A stretch of 64,000 bases of DNA from Henriciella marina (GCF_027213945.1 NZ_JAPWGW010000003.1:62001-126000); one strand, 5' to 3'; positions 1 to 8,272 are shown, counted from the first letter of the stretch. Notes: a model not told the origin generated them from the letters alone. Program-made: numbers and translations.

Positions 1-1
1 G

Positions 2-1627
2 CGCCTTGGCTATCAGAGCGTCAACGAAGAGACCCTCGCTACCCTCTCCGGCTTTACCCGCCAGGGCAAGTTCGACGGCGTCGCCAGTATCGGCCTTCGC
101 CAGTCCGGCGACATCGACCTTGGCTCGGGCGCATCGCTGCCGTCCGATGACGACATCGCGACCGGCCTCCTGAAGGGCAGCTACGCGCTGACCGAAGCCC
201 TCAACCTCGAAGCCTCATGGCAGCGGTTCGACAATACGGCCATCGAGCCGAATAACGGACAGGGCACCGCTGGCACCGGCGACACCGTACTCGACCGCGA
301 TGTCGAAAAGGACATTGTCACCGACACCTACCGCGCCGCCATCACCTTCAATCCCGCCAGCAATAACTGGATCGACACGACCCTGACGGCCTATCAGACT
401 GACAGCAAGGTCGATGAGTTCGACCAGACTGTCCCGCGCACGATCTCGCGAGATATTGAAACGACGGGCTTCAGCATCCGCAACGCGTCCCGCTTCACGC
501 TTGGCCAGAGCGAGAACACCATCACCATCGGCGCAGACTGGTATGAAGACGAACAGGTCGGCACTGACGATCAAACCGTAACAGGCACGCGGAACGGCGT
601 TCCGGACGGCATGAGCGAGTTTACTGGCGTCTTCGCACAGCTGGAATCCGTCATCGCCACACAGTTCGGTGAACTCCTCATCGTGCCCGGCGTGCGGTTC
701 GATGAGTTCGAAAGCTCATCCTCTGTGTCGGCCGGCCAGAAGAATTCTGACGATGCCGTTTCTCCGCGCTTCGCAGCCAGTTTCGAGCCGGCCGGCGCGA
801 CATGGTTCCGGGCATTCGGGTCATACTCGGAAGGCTTCCGTGCACCGTCCGTAAACGAACTTTATCTCGACGGCGTGCACTTCTCGGTGCCGCATCCCAT
901 CCTGTTCAACCCTGCCCGCGGCTCATTCGTTTTCGTGAACAACAATTTCATCCCGAACCCGGACCTCGTTCCTGAAAAGACCGAAACGGTAGAGTTCGGC
1001 GCAGGGGTCGATTTCCGCGATGTCTGGACCAGCCGCGACCGCCTTCAAGGCAAGCTCAGCTATTTCGAGACGGACGCGCAGGACCTCATCAACCTCTCGG
1101 TCGATTTCGCCTACGACCCGACCTGCTTTGCGCCGCCTGCCTTTCAGCCCTGCACAGCTGGCACGACCAATTCGGCCAATGTCGACTCTGCGCAGATCGA
1201 AGGCTGGGAGGGCGAACTTCGCTACGACTCAGAGCGCTTCTTCAGCCAGGCGACCCTCTCCATTATCGAAGGGACGGACAATTCCGACGGTTCTGACCTT
1301 GGCTCGCTGACGGCAGACAGGCTGGCGCTGAACTTCGGTGTCAAAATGCCGGAGTGGAACAGCCGCATCGGCTCCCGCATCCAGATCGCCGACGATTTCG
1401 AACGCCGCGAGGCCGATGGCGCGGGCGGCTTCACCATGGCCGAACAGAGAGACGGCTATGTCGTGGTCGACCTCTATGCCAGCTGGTCGCCCTCCTTCGC
1501 CGAGAATGTCCGGCTGGACGTCGGTATCGATAACATCTTCGAGCACGACTATGACCGCGTCTTTGAGGGCGTGTCGGAGCCGGGGCGCAACTTCAAGGCC
1601 GCCCTCTCCTGGGAGTTCGGCACCTGA
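2..1627 (+). CDS. TonB-dependent receptor, C-terminal part (5' end outside window)
   Basis: The frame is open from base 2 to the TGA at 1625-1627, so this is the last about 541 residues of an outer-membrane beta-barrel receptor whose plug domain lies upstream of the window. Visible barrel features are alternating aromatic strands, the SEGFRAPSVNELY segment common to TonB receptors, the PNPDLVPEKTETVEFG stretch, and a C-terminal NIFEHDY...GRNFKAALSWEF block ending in an aromatic residue, as outer-membrane proteins do. The FEGVSEPGRNFK ending recalls the haemoglobin/transferrin/lactoferrin receptor group, so haem or iron uptake is the likeliest role, energised by TonB-ExbBD. Substrate is inference; the family call is firm. 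An internal ATG at 610-612 is not the start. Confidence 0.9.
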   Translation, partial: RLGYQSVNEETLATLSGFTRQGKFDGVASIGLRQSGDIDLGSGASLPSDDDIATGLLKGSYALTEALNLEASWQRFDNTAIEPNNGQGTAGTGDTVLDRDVEKDIVTDTYRAAITFNPASNNWIDTTLTAYQTDSKVDEFDQTVPRTISRDIETTGFSIRNASRFTLGQSENTITIGADWYEDEQVGTDDQTVTGTRNGVPDGMSEFTGVFAQLESVIATQFGELLIVPGVRFDEFESSSSVSAGQKNSDDAVSPRFAASFEPAGATWFRAFGSYSEGFRAPSVNELYLDGVHFSVPHPILFNPARGSFVFVNNNFIPNPDLVPEKTETVEFGAGVDFRDVWTSRDRLQGKLSYFETDAQDLINLSVDFAYDPTCFAPPAFQPCTAGTTNSANVDSAQIEGWEGELRYDSERFFSQATLSIIEGTDNSDGSDLGSLTADRLALNFGVKMPEWNSRIGSRIQIADDFERREADGAGGFTMAEQRDGYVVVDLYASWSPSFAENVRLDVGIDNIFEHDYDRVFEGVSEPGRNFKAALSWEFGT

Positions 1628-1779
1628 CATCGCAGGCGCGCGCACGCCCGCGCCCTGCCATCTGGCGAGCCCCCGGATCGGCCCTTGCCCAATAGCGGCG
1701 AGGGCCGTCCGCTCCCGCACCACACACAGTGCACCCCCAGCCCTTTACGCGCCCCTGCCCTCGCCCCATCTTGCCGTTC

Positions 1780-3987
1780 ATGGCTCGTTCCCCCTCTTCA
1801 GGCGTCCAGGATGCTGGCGCCACATTCAACTGGTCCGGCGCCGCGCGCGATGCGTCGGGCACGCTGCCATCCGACAACTGGACGCCGCACAGGCCTGACC
1901 GGCAGTGGGAGAAGATCGAGGGCGGCAAGCGCTTCAAGGTCGCTTCAGACTATGAGCCCGCCGGCGACCAGCGCACCGCCATCCCCGAACTCGTCGAAGG
2001 CATCCAGAACGGCGAGCGCGACCAGGTCCTCCTCGGCGCGACCGGCACCGGCAAGACCTTCACCATGGCCAAGGTCATCGAGGCGGTCCAGCGCCCCGCC
2101 CTCATTCTCGCGCCCAACAAGACGCTCGCGGCCCAGCTTTACGGCGAGATGAAGTCCTTCTTCCCCGACAATGCGGTGGAGTATTTCGTCTCCTATTACG
2201 ACTACTACCAGCCCGAAGCCTACGTCCCCCGCTCGGACCTCTATATCGAGAAGGAATCCTCCATCAACGAGGCGATCGACCGGATGCGCCACTCGGCCAC
2301 CCGCGCCATCCTGGAGCGTGACGACGTCATCATCGTCGCGTCCGTCTCCTGCATCTACGGCATCGGCTCGGTCGAGACCTATTCCTCGATGACCTTCAAG
2401 CTCGAGGAAGGCCAGCAGATCGACCCGCGCGAGGTCGCCGAGAAACTCGTCGCGCTCCAGTACACCCGCAACGACACCGCCTTCCAGCGCGGCAGTTTCC
2501 GCCTCAAGGGCGACGTGCTCGACATCTTCCCGGCCCACTATGACGATTGCGCCTGGAAGCTCTCCTTCTTCGGCGACGAGCTGGAAAGCATCGTCGAGTT
2601 CGACCCGCTGACCGGCAAGAAGACCGCCGACCTCCCCGCCATCAAGCTCTACGCCAACAGCCACTATGTAACGCCCCGCCCGACGCTCAACGGCGCCATT
2701 AGCGGTATCAAGAAAGAGCTGAAGGAAACGCTCGCCCATTTCGAGAAGCACAACAAGCTGCTCGAGGCCCAGCGCATCGAACAGCGCACCACTTATGACA
2801 TGGAAATGATGGCCGCGACCGGCTCGTGTAACGGCATCGAGAACTATAGCCGCTACCTCACCGGCCGCCTGCCGGGTGAGCCGCCGCCAACCATGTTCGA
2901 ATACCTGCCGGAAAACGCCCTCGTCTTTGTCGATGAGAGCCACCAGACCGTCCCGCAGATCGGCGCGATGTTCAAGGGCGACTTCAACCGCAAGTCGACG
3001 CTCGCCGAATACGGCTTCCGCCTGCCGTCGTGCATCGACAACCGCCCGCTCAAATTCCCCGAATGGGAAGCGATGCGCCCCCAGACCGTCCACGTCTCGG
3101 CCACCCCCGGCAAGTGGGAGATGGAGCAGACAGGCGGCATCTTCACCGAACAGATCATCCGCCCCACCGGCCTCATCGATCCGCCAGTGGAAGTGCGCCC
3201 CGTCACGGGCACGAAGGACAATGGCAATATCAACCAGGTCGACGACCTCCTCTCAGAGGTGAAAGACGTCGCCGCCAAGGGCTTCCGCTCCCTCGTCACC
3301 ACGCTGACCAAGAAAATGGCCGAGGACCTCACCGAATACCTGCATGAACAGGGCGTGCGCGTGCGCTACATGCACTCTGACATCGACACAGTGGAGCGGA
3401 TCGAGATCATCCGTGACCTCCGCCTTGGGGAGTTCGACGTCCTCGTCGGCATCAACCTCCTGCGCGAAGGCCTCGACATCCCTGAGTGCGCCTTTGTCGG
3501 CATTCTCGACGCCGACAAGGAAGGGTTCCTGCGCTCGGAAACCTCGCTGGTCCAGACCATTGGCCGCGCCGCCCGTAACTCCGAAGCGCGCGTCGTTCTC
3601 TATGCCGACAGGATTACCGGCAGCATGGAACGCGCCATGGAAGAGACCCAGCGGCGCCGCGAGAAACAGATCGCCCATAATGAAGAACACGGCATCACGC
3701 CGACCACAATCGTGCGCGCCGTCGCCGACATCCTCGCCGACCTCGGCGAAAAGCCAGGCGGCAAGAGCCAGCAGCTCAAGGGCGGCAAATCCCGCCGCCT
3801 GCCAGCGCGCGGCATGGCCGAAGACGCCGTCGCCAAACTCGAACCCGGCTCAGGCCACAACCTCAAATCCGTCATCGCCAGTATCGAGAAACAGATGCGC
3901 GAAGCGGCGGCCAATCTGGAGTTCGAAGAGGCGGCGAGGCTCAGGGATGAGCTGAAAGCGCTGCGTGAGGAAGAACTGGGCTTGTAG
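1780..3987 (+). CDS. uvrB: Excinuclease ABC subunit B (UvrB)
   Basis: DNA-damage recognition helicase-like subunit of nucleotide excision repair, partner of UvrA and UvrC in the cytoplasm. With the ATG at 1780 it has 735 residues, slightly longer than typical because of a 45-residue N-terminal extension. Walker A GATGTGKT lies near residue 86, followed by the strand-separating beta-hairpin segment [22 protein letters not shown]. The DEAD-like DESHQ box, the QTIGRAARN helicase motif VI and a C-terminal UVR motif ([20 protein letters not shown]) that contacts UvrC are all intact. An in-frame ATG at 1729 would add 17 proline-rich residues with no family support; either start leaves the extension upstream of the conserved [14 protein letters not shown]. 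It stands alone, 150 bp after the receptor. Confidence 0.97.
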   Translation: MARSPSSGVQDAGATFNWSGAARDASGTLPSDNWTPHRPDRQWEKIEGGKRFKVASDYEPAGDQRTAIPELVEGIQNGERDQVLLGATGTGKTFTMAKVIEAVQRPALILAPNKTLAAQLYGEMKSFFPDNAVEYFVSYYDYYQPEAYVPRSDLYIEKESSINEAIDRMRHSATRAILERDDVIIVASVSCIYGIGSVETYSSMTFKLEEGQQIDPREVAEKLVALQYTRNDTAFQRGSFRLKGDVLDIFPAHYDDCAWKLSFFGDELESIVEFDPLTGKKTADLPAIKLYANSHYVTPRPTLNGAISGIKKELKETLAHFEKHNKLLEAQRIEQRTTYDMEMMAATGSCNGIENYSRYLTGRLPGEPPPTMFEYLPENALVFVDESHQTVPQIGAMFKGDFNRKSTLAEYGFRLPSCIDNRPLKFPEWEAMRPQTVHVSATPGKWEMEQTGGIFTEQIIRPTGLIDPPVEVRPVTGTKDNGNINQVDDLLSEVKDVAAKGFRSLVTTLTKKMAEDLTEYLHEQGVRVRYMHSDIDTVERIEIIRDLRLGEFDVLVGINLLREGLDIPECAFVGILDADKEGFLRSETSLVQTIGRAARNSEARVVLYADRITGSMERAMEETQRRREKQIAHNEEHGITPTTIVRAVADILADLGEKPGGKSQQLKGGKSRRLPARGMAEDAVAKLEPGSGHNLKSVIASIEKQMREAAANLEFEEAARLRDELKALREEELGL

Positions 3988-4293
3988 CCAAGACCAGACC
4001 CCTCTGCCCGTCATCCCGGATACCCCGGACTTGATCCGGGGAATCGGGGACCCAGCTGAACCAAACACCACCCAGCCAAACTGGGTCCCGGCTCTCCCTC
4101 CGGTTGGCCGGGATGACGCGTTATTGAAACCAGACAGGCTGCGAGGCAAAGCGAAAAGCCGGTCCAGAAAATCGACTTAGGATCCGAATAGCGGGTGATG
4201 GAGAGGCTCAAGGAGCTCTGAGAGGATAAGTTGGGCTTCTAGGCAGATGTGGAATCTACGAGCATGTCGGAAAAATTAACTTTGGACACTCCC
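3988..4293. other. Intergenic stretch between uvrB and the retron
   Basis: About 306 bp without a convincing gene. The first half holds a GC-rich palindromic repeat (4009-4118, listed separately). The second half (4120-4293) drops in GC toward the AT-rich retron block and probably marks its border. I see no tRNA, integrase site or clear direct repeat that would define an attachment site. Confidence 0.6.
4009..4118. repeat. Intergenic palindromic repeat element
   Basis: The ends form a perfect 11-bp inverted repeat: CGTCATCCCGG at 4009-4019 and CCGGGATGACG at 4108-4118. Inside are the nested pieces TTGATCCGGGG and CTGGGTCCCGG, which also pair with flanking sequence. Elements of this wording are dispersed in many alphaproteobacterial genomes. 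It lies downstream of uvrB and could act as its transcript end. Confidence 0.7.
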
Positions 4294-4299
4294 TCAAAG
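4272..4299 (-). terminator. Possible weak terminator of the retron RT gene
   Basis: On the minus strand CTTTG and CAAAG (4299-4280) can form a 5-bp stem with a 10-base loop straddling the stop codon, followed by TTAATTTTT. The stem is short, so this is only a candidate. Confidence 0.3.
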
Positions 4300-6015
4300 C
4301 AATGCGTCTATATTATCAAGTAGCGGCTTAAAATTCAAAAAGTCGATTGATTTATAACTAGGAACAACAACATTTTTGGCGAACGCCCACTTTCCGTATT
4401 CTTTAGAACTCACTCCACCAGGATTATGAGGATTAAAAACTTTTCCGTTTAACTTAGTATTCAATACTGAAAGGGGAAAGAGTTCTTCAATTATAATTGG
4501 CGTGGCTGGATTCACCTTTGGAATTGGAACTACGAAAGTGTTACTAAATATCTTGTAGTGCGGCGCTGAACCGTCAACGGCTGAGTGCGAATTGAGGATA
4601 CTCTTGACGACCGACCACACGCTCTTAGCTGCCGCATCATTGTCGACAAGGATTATCAGCGGATGTTCCGTTGGAGCGACCTCAAAGGTGTTTTGAGCAT
4701 CCCTCAACGTTTCTAAAAAGTTCTTCAAACCACCAATTCCCCCGGACAGCCCTAGCAATACGTCGGTCGTGGTCGAATAGTTGAAAAAGCGAACTTTCCT
4801 TTCGCCCGAACTCGAGATCATTTTTGGATATTGCGGAGCGAGTTTTTGAAGCGCGCATTTTAGATAAACATTATCAGTTTTGCCCTCACAAAGAATTGTC
4901 GGCATCTCATTCGCATGTAACATTTCAAATAGAAGTAGATTTCTGTAACGCCGATAGAACTCGGGGGCCTTTTCTTTTGCCTTTTTGAAATCTCTGAATG
5001 GCCGAATGTTTCCTTTGGAACTATCAACATACTCGACTGATCGCACTGAGAATTCAAAGCTCATCCGCCCTCGGACCTGAGGCAAAGACAAAGGTACTTT
5101 AACTCCATCTGTAGAACTGATTGTGTAGGCTTCGCCGGTTGTGAAAAGTGAATGACACATCGCCCGCGTTCGCTTCCTATATTCACAAGGAACGTTGAGC
5201 TTTTCGTTAACTATCAACCCTGTTGCCATTTGTCTGGCACGCTTGCACTGCATTCTCGTCTTCGCAGGATTAACTGCAAATTTGATTAGTTTTAGTTCCC
5301 TGCGGAGCGCCCGACCTATTGCCCACGTGCGCTTTAGAGAGAGCAGCTTTCGTTTCGCGATAGCTCGGGGAAAGACACGCACATTTGTGGAGAATGTAAT
5401 GTCATCCGCGTATCGCGAGTAAGTACACTTATGCTTCCTTGCCAATCTATTCAGTCTCGAGTCGATTATGTTACCCAAGAACTCAGATATTATTGGTGAC
5501 GTCGGAGCACCTTGCGGTAATGAGTTTTCATAACAACAAATTTGGGCAATCAGCGTAGCTATTTCTGGTCTCAGCCTAAACCGCGAGTCGGAAATAAAAA
5601 AACCCCGCACTCGTCCGAAGTTGATGCTTCCGTAGAAATTTTTTAGATCGATATTAAATACGAACTTCTTGCCAATGTGCTTCAGAGCATTCGTATTGAT
5701 AGACCCTCTAGACTTCACGATACCATGCTGGAGCGCACGGCTTGGATCGAATTTTTCTCGTCTCAAGTCAGCGTGACACTTTGCAAGCAGCACTGCGGTT
5801 CGCTTTTGAATGTTCTTGAGCTGCCCATTCGGGGCAGAAATTGTGCGCATTCCACCGGACTTCTTAGGCCGCTCGAACACTGAATAACTCTTACCGGTCG
5901 AGCTCACGTACATTACATACGATAACCACTGTGGCTTAACGCCGATCAAGTGAGCAAAATCGCTTAGAGATGTGGCGCTTTTTAAAGCAGAAAGAGATGA
6001 TTGGCTTGCGGGCAC
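4294..6015 (-). CDS. Retron reverse transcriptase fused to a TOPRIM domain (Ec67/Retron-Eco2 type)
   Basis: A 573-residue retron RT that would reverse-transcribe the adjacent msr-msd RNA into msDNA. Residues about 10-320 are the RT: retron-specific NAxxH as NALKH (109-113), catalytic Asp in NIDLKNF (123), LPQGAPTSP (166 on), YADD (202-205), and ATGL (264-267) where retrons usually have VTG. The C-terminal third is a TOPRIM fold with CEGKTD (Glu377) and LVDNDA (Asp458, Asp460), then EELFP and KEYGK blocks. I recall the Ec67 RT (586 aa) as having the same order and very similar segments throughout, including the N-terminal ALxxATS motif. Family knowledge: Ec67-type RT-TOPRIM retrons defend against phage, the TOPRIM domain acting as the toxic effector. 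The start chosen is the GTG at 6015-6013, with GGAG 10 bases upstream. It gives an N-terminus of Ec67 length; the ATG at 6105 would put about 30 residues inside the ncRNA. The gene is clearly AT-richer than its neighbours, which suggests horizontal transfer. Confidence 0.93.
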   Translation of the reverse strand: MPASQSSLSALKSATSLSDFAHLIGVKPQWLSYVMYVSSTGKSYSVFERPKKSGGMRTISAPNGQLKNIQKRTAVLLAKCHADLRREKFDPSRALQHGIVKSRGSINTNALKHIGKKFVFNIDLKNFYGSINFGRVRGFFISDSRFRLRPEIATLIAQICCYENSLPQGAPTSPIISEFLGNIIDSRLNRLARKHKCTYSRYADDITFSTNVRVFPRAIAKRKLLSLKRTWAIGRALRRELKLIKFAVNPAKTRMQCKRARQMATGLIVNEKLNVPCEYRKRTRAMCHSLFTTGEAYTISSTDGVKVPLSLPQVRGRMSFEFSVRSVEYVDSSKGNIRPFRDFKKAKEKAPEFYRRYRNLLLFEMLHANEMPTILCEGKTDNVYLKCALQKLAPQYPKMISSSGERKVRFFNYSTTTDVLLGLSGGIGGLKNFLETLRDAQNTFEVAPTEHPLIILVDNDAAAKSVWSVVKSILNSHSAVDGSAPHYKIFSNTFVVPIPKVNPATPIIIEELFPLSVLNTKLNGKVFNPHNPGGVSSKEYGKWAFAKNVVVPSYKSIDFLNFKPLLDNIDALL

Positions 6016-6126
6016 TCTTATGAAACTCCAGGGGAACGTATTATGACGAACCGAAGGGAACGTAGAATCCCGAAGACTCCTTTTGCACTCGTTGCGAAAG
6101 CACAACGAAAATGTCTACCCGCAAGC
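6004..6126. repeat. Retron a1/a2 inverted repeat pair
   Basis: Perfect 9-bp inverted copies at 6004-6012 and 6118-6126, separated by 105 bp. Pairing of these arms holds the msr and msd parts together and positions the branch G at 6115 opposite the end of msd. The a2 arm also encodes the first residues of the RT if translation starts at the GTG (6015). Confidence 0.88.
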
Positions 6127-6128
6127 TG
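6004..6128 (-). ncRNA. Retron msr-msd non-coding RNA
   Basis: Directly upstream of the RT gene. The RNA is bounded by the a1/a2 inverted repeat GCTTGCGGG (6126-6118) and CCCGCAAGC (6012-6004), extended by U-G and A-U pairs to 11 bp. The first base after a1 is a G (6115), in the position of the branching guanosine that primes msDNA synthesis. Then comes an msr hairpin with 7-bp stem CGTTGTG/CGCAACG, nearly the same as the GGTTGTG/CGCAACC hairpin I recall from Ec67. A second hairpin follows, GAGTC/GATTC at about 6080-6066, in the position of the Ec67 msd hairpin. Before a2 the sequence AAGAGTGCCCGC parallels AAGGAGTGCCTGC of Ec67. By that alignment the msDNA 5' end would lie at 6016 and its 3' end near 6086, about 70 nt. 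Exact ends are inference. Confidence 0.9.
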
Positions 6129-6134
6129 TAGTAC

Positions 6135-6164
6135 AGCATAGCCCAGAGGTAGAAAGACTGTCAA
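6135..6164 (-). promoter_or_regulatory. Sigma70-like promoter of the retron
   Basis: On the minus strand a consensus TTGACA (-35, 6164-6159) and TATGCT (-10, 6140-6135) are separated by 18 bp. Predicted transcription starts near 6128, at the very start of the a1 repeat, which is where a retron primary transcript should begin. Confidence 0.75.
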
Positions 6165-6199
6165 ATACGTTTTCTCTACATTCCACTTAAAAACTCACC

Positions 6200-6670
6200 T
6201 TACCCACACCAATCCACCTGCCCGCCTTCTTCAAGCGGCTGCGCGAGCCCGTCCCGTGAGAGCAGCCAGCCAATATGGTCGCCGTCGAGATAGACATGGG
6301 CGCGCAGACGCCCATAGCGGTCCTGGCCGTCCGGTAGAAACGTCACCTTGCTGCCCGCCTCAAACAGCGCGCGTGCCCGCGCTTCGGTCTTGCGGCCCAG
6401 CGCGTCTTCCTCTGGACAGCCCGCCGCGTCGCCCGTCTCCGGACTGTCCCACCCGATGAGGCGGAGCCGCACCCGCTCTTCCCGGCCCGAGCCTGAGAGC
6501 CGCCGTAGCTCGAACGTGTCGCCATCGACCGCCAGAAGGTCGCGCACCGACGCGCTAACGCACCGCGCGCCATCCGCCTCGCAGAGATTAGCCGGTTCGT
6601 CGAACGTGCGCCCCTCCCCACCACACGCGGCGAGCAGCATCGCACCCACGCTGAAGATCAAATATCTCAT
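6200..6670 (-). CDS. Lipoprotein thermonuclease-like (SNase-family) protein
   Basis: A 156-residue protein starting MRYLIFSVGAMLLAACGG, a lipoprotein signal peptide with lipobox LAAC (Cys16), so it should be membrane-anchored on the periplasmic side. The mature part carries staphylococcal nuclease-fold signatures: DGDTF, RLIGWDSPE (usually RLxGIDaPE), and DRYGR followed by HVYLDG. Expected to cut nucleic acids with a divalent ion, although the exact catalytic Arg/Glu set was not aligned. An upstream in-frame ATG at 6772 would add 34 residues before the signal peptide and is unlikely. Its GC content is normal for the window, so the retron seems to sit between this gene and uvrB. The next gene upstream (6874) is divergent. 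Confidence 0.82.
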   Translation of the reverse strand: MRYLIFSVGAMLLAACGGEGRTFDEPANLCEADGARCVSASVRDLLAVDGDTFELRRLSGSGREERVRLRLIGWDSPETGDAAGCPEEDALGRKTEARARALFEAGSKVTFLPDGQDRYGRLRAHVYLDGDHIGWLLSRDGLAQPLEEGGQVDWCG

Positions 6671-6813
6671 TGTCAAAGCCTCTGCCCTCGCCCGCCAATA
6701 ACGGGGATACGTCCTTGAGCAAAGTCGTAGCAGAAAACCTGCGCACCAAGGCTTGTGCACCAAAGTCATCAATTCTGCCGCACCTCTTGGAGAAGATCGC
6801 TCTCGATTTCTAT

Positions 6814-6842
6814 TTGACGTTTAATATTTGGTGCGTTAAACA
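6814..6842 (+). promoter_or_regulatory. Candidate promoter of the TerB-like gene
   Basis: TTGACG at 6814-6819 and TAAACA at 6837-6842 with 17-bp spacing, in an AT-rich stretch 32 bp before the ATG at 6874. A plausible sigma70-type match, not proven. Confidence 0.4.
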
Positions 6843-6873
6843 TCTACACAACAAGAAGTGGGGGCAAGTGTTG

Positions 6874-7326
6874 ATGGGGTTGCTTGATAAATTTGCAAAT
6901 CGGACGAGCTTTGACGCGCCGGAACGTCCATCGCGTGCGGATATCCAAAATGCGGTTGGGATTATTGGCATTTGCGCCGTCGCTTCTGACGGCCACATCG
7001 ATAAAAACGAAATCGTCGATTTGCAGAACACATGCATCTCGATGCCTCTGTTCGCGGACGTAGTGGCGAACCAAGCTTTGGTTCGCGCTGAAAAGCTCGT
7101 TTCGAAGAATTTTGAGGGCGCACTGAGCTACGCGATAGGCGTTTTACGGAATTCGGGCTGGGCAGAAACTGGTTTTACTGTCGCCTGCAACTTGGTTTTT
7201 TCTGACGCTCAAATTGATCAAGAAGAAGCCAATTTTGTAGAAATGTTAAAATCGTCGCTGGGCGTTTCCGAAGAGTTCTCAGAGGCAGTCGTTACAACTC
7301 TCGCGTCGCTGTATCGGGCGAGCTAA
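6874..7326 (+). CDS. TerB-like helical protein
   Basis: A 150-residue protein starting MGLLDKFANRTSF, preceded by a GGGGG purine run about 8 bases from the ATG. It is mostly helical and has the acidic-loop pattern of the tellurite-resistance TerB family twice: ASDGHIDKNEI near residue 40 and FSDAQIDQEEANFV near residue 120. TerB-like domains bind metal or act as adaptors in stress and membrane-associated systems; the actual role here is unknown. Base composition is lower in GC than the surrounding core genes, similar to the nearby retron. A small gene with a strong ribosome site follows after 14 bp, so the two are probably one transcript. Confidence 0.7.
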   Translation: MGLLDKFANRTSFDAPERPSRADIQNAVGIIGICAVASDGHIDKNEIVDLQNTCISMPLFADVVANQALVRAEKLVSKNFEGALSYAIGVLRNSGWAETGFTVACNLVFSDAQIDQEEANFVEMLKSSLGVSEEFSEAVVTTLASLYRAS

Positions 7327-7340
7327 TCAAGGAGGCAACG

Positions 7341-7529
7341 TTGGATAAGCACTCTATCAAAATGAAATTCGTCGAAGGCACGCTTACGTTCATTGGGGCT
7401 GTTACAGCACTAAGCGGCGCTCCAGCATCCCAAGTCGAAGTGTACGTCGAGCAAGGCAAAGAAGCTGTTACCATGACCCATAGGGCACGCATTGAGCAGG
7501 CCTATCGAGAGGTTTCCAACTGGAATTAA
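7341..7529 (+). CDS. Small protein of unknown function, TTG start
   Basis: A 62-residue protein I do not recognise. The TTG at 7341 is supported by an excellent AAGGAGG at 7329-7335 with 5-6 base spacing, unlike a random open frame. Residues about 10-30 (FVEGTLTFIGAVTALSGAPASQVEVYVEQ) are moderately hydrophobic; the C-terminus is charged and ends SNWN. It follows the TerB-like gene in the same direction and shares its lower GC, so a joint function is likely but undefined. Confidence 0.6.
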   Translation: MDKHSIKMKFVEGTLTFIGAVTALSGAPASQVEVYVEQGKEAVTMTHRARIEQAYREVSNWN

Positions 7530-7619
7530 GTGGGTAGTCTTTGCGGCTATGCCGATAGCTGGGTTCAATATCTATTCTGACTTTCCCCATCCCCACAAAC
7601 CCGCCCCATACTTGCGCCC

Positions 7620-8255
7620 ATGATTGCCGACGGGTTCATCAGGGACAGTTTCAACGCCATGATTGGCGCGCTTGAGTGCGCGGCCGAGCGGGCGGGGCTT
7701 ATCACGCGCCATGCCCCGGTGACCCGCGCAGCCGCCCGCCGCTTCATGTCGAGGCTGCGCCAGCTGGAAACGCTCCTGCGCCGCCTCCTCGTCCTGATGG
7801 CGGCGGAGCTCGACCTAGGTGTGAAACCGCTCATCCCCGCGGAGGCGGGGATCTCGTCCAGCCAAACCGCGCCCTCCGAAACTACCCGCACTGATCCTGA
7901 GCGAGCCCGGAGCACGAGCACGCGCACGCACTTCCCCCTCCTCCGCATCCTGCGCCCCTACACTGCTGAAGACGCCACCCGCCTCAGTGCCCTGCCGCGC
8001 CGCCCGCACCGGCCCGTCGATGAAACACTGCTGGTGCACCGCTACTGCACCCTCCTGACACACCTCCGGCACCCCGAGCGGCTCGCCCGGCGCATGGCGC
8101 GCCACCTTGCAAGGCTGCGCGCCGCCGGAGAGATCCGGCCCATCTGCCAGCCGCAACCTGGCCTGCACCGGCTCTCGGCCGAACTCGGCGCCCTTGCAGC
8201 CTGCCTCCCTGCGATGATCGCGGCGGCCCTCTCTGACTGGTACGACACGGGCTAG
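7620..8255 (+). CDS. Hypothetical Arg/Leu-rich protein containing an in-frame repeat
   Basis: A 211-residue protein without recognisable domain. The N-terminal 65 residues and the C-terminal 90 residues are alanine-, leucine- and arginine-rich and probably helical. The middle (about residues 70-110) reads LIPAEAGISSSQTAPSETTRT and looks like translated repeat DNA: the palindrome at 7833-7852 lies there, in frame. Codon bias supports coding in this frame, but conservation cannot be judged from the sequence. It stands alone between the TerB-like pair and the repeats at 8273-8334. Confidence 0.55.
   Translation: MIADGFIRDSFNAMIGALECAAERAGLITRHAPVTRAAARRFMSRLRQLETLLRRLLVLMAAELDLGVKPLIPAEAGISSSQTAPSETTRTDPERARSTSTRTHFPLLRILRPYTAEDATRLSALPRRPHRPVDETLLVHRYCTLLTHLRHPERLARRMARHLARLRAAGEIRPICQPQPGLHRLSAELGALAACLPAMIAAALSDWYDTG
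7833..7852. repeat. Dispersed-type palindrome inside a coding frame
   Basis: ATCCCCGC (7833-7840) and GCGGGGAT (7845-7852) form a perfect 8-bp inverted repeat around GGAG. Read in frame it gives IPAEAGI, the peptide typically produced when this class of dispersed palindrome enters a gene. Confidence 0.6.
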
Positions 8256-8272
8256 CGGCGGGAGACATGCAA

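Noticed and set aside
1945-3093. 382-residue minus-strand open frame
   Set aside because: Antisense shadow of uvrB in a GC-rich gene; no family features.
6016-6105. N-terminal 30 residues of the 603-residue RT reading frame
   Set aside because: They translate the msd hairpin region; Ec67-type homology begins after them and a better start (GTG at 6015) exists.
6200-6670. Lipoprotein nuclease as a retron accessory effector
   Set aside because: Its GC content matches the core genome, it has an export signal, and RT-TOPRIM retrons of the Ec67 kind carry their effector in the RT chain.
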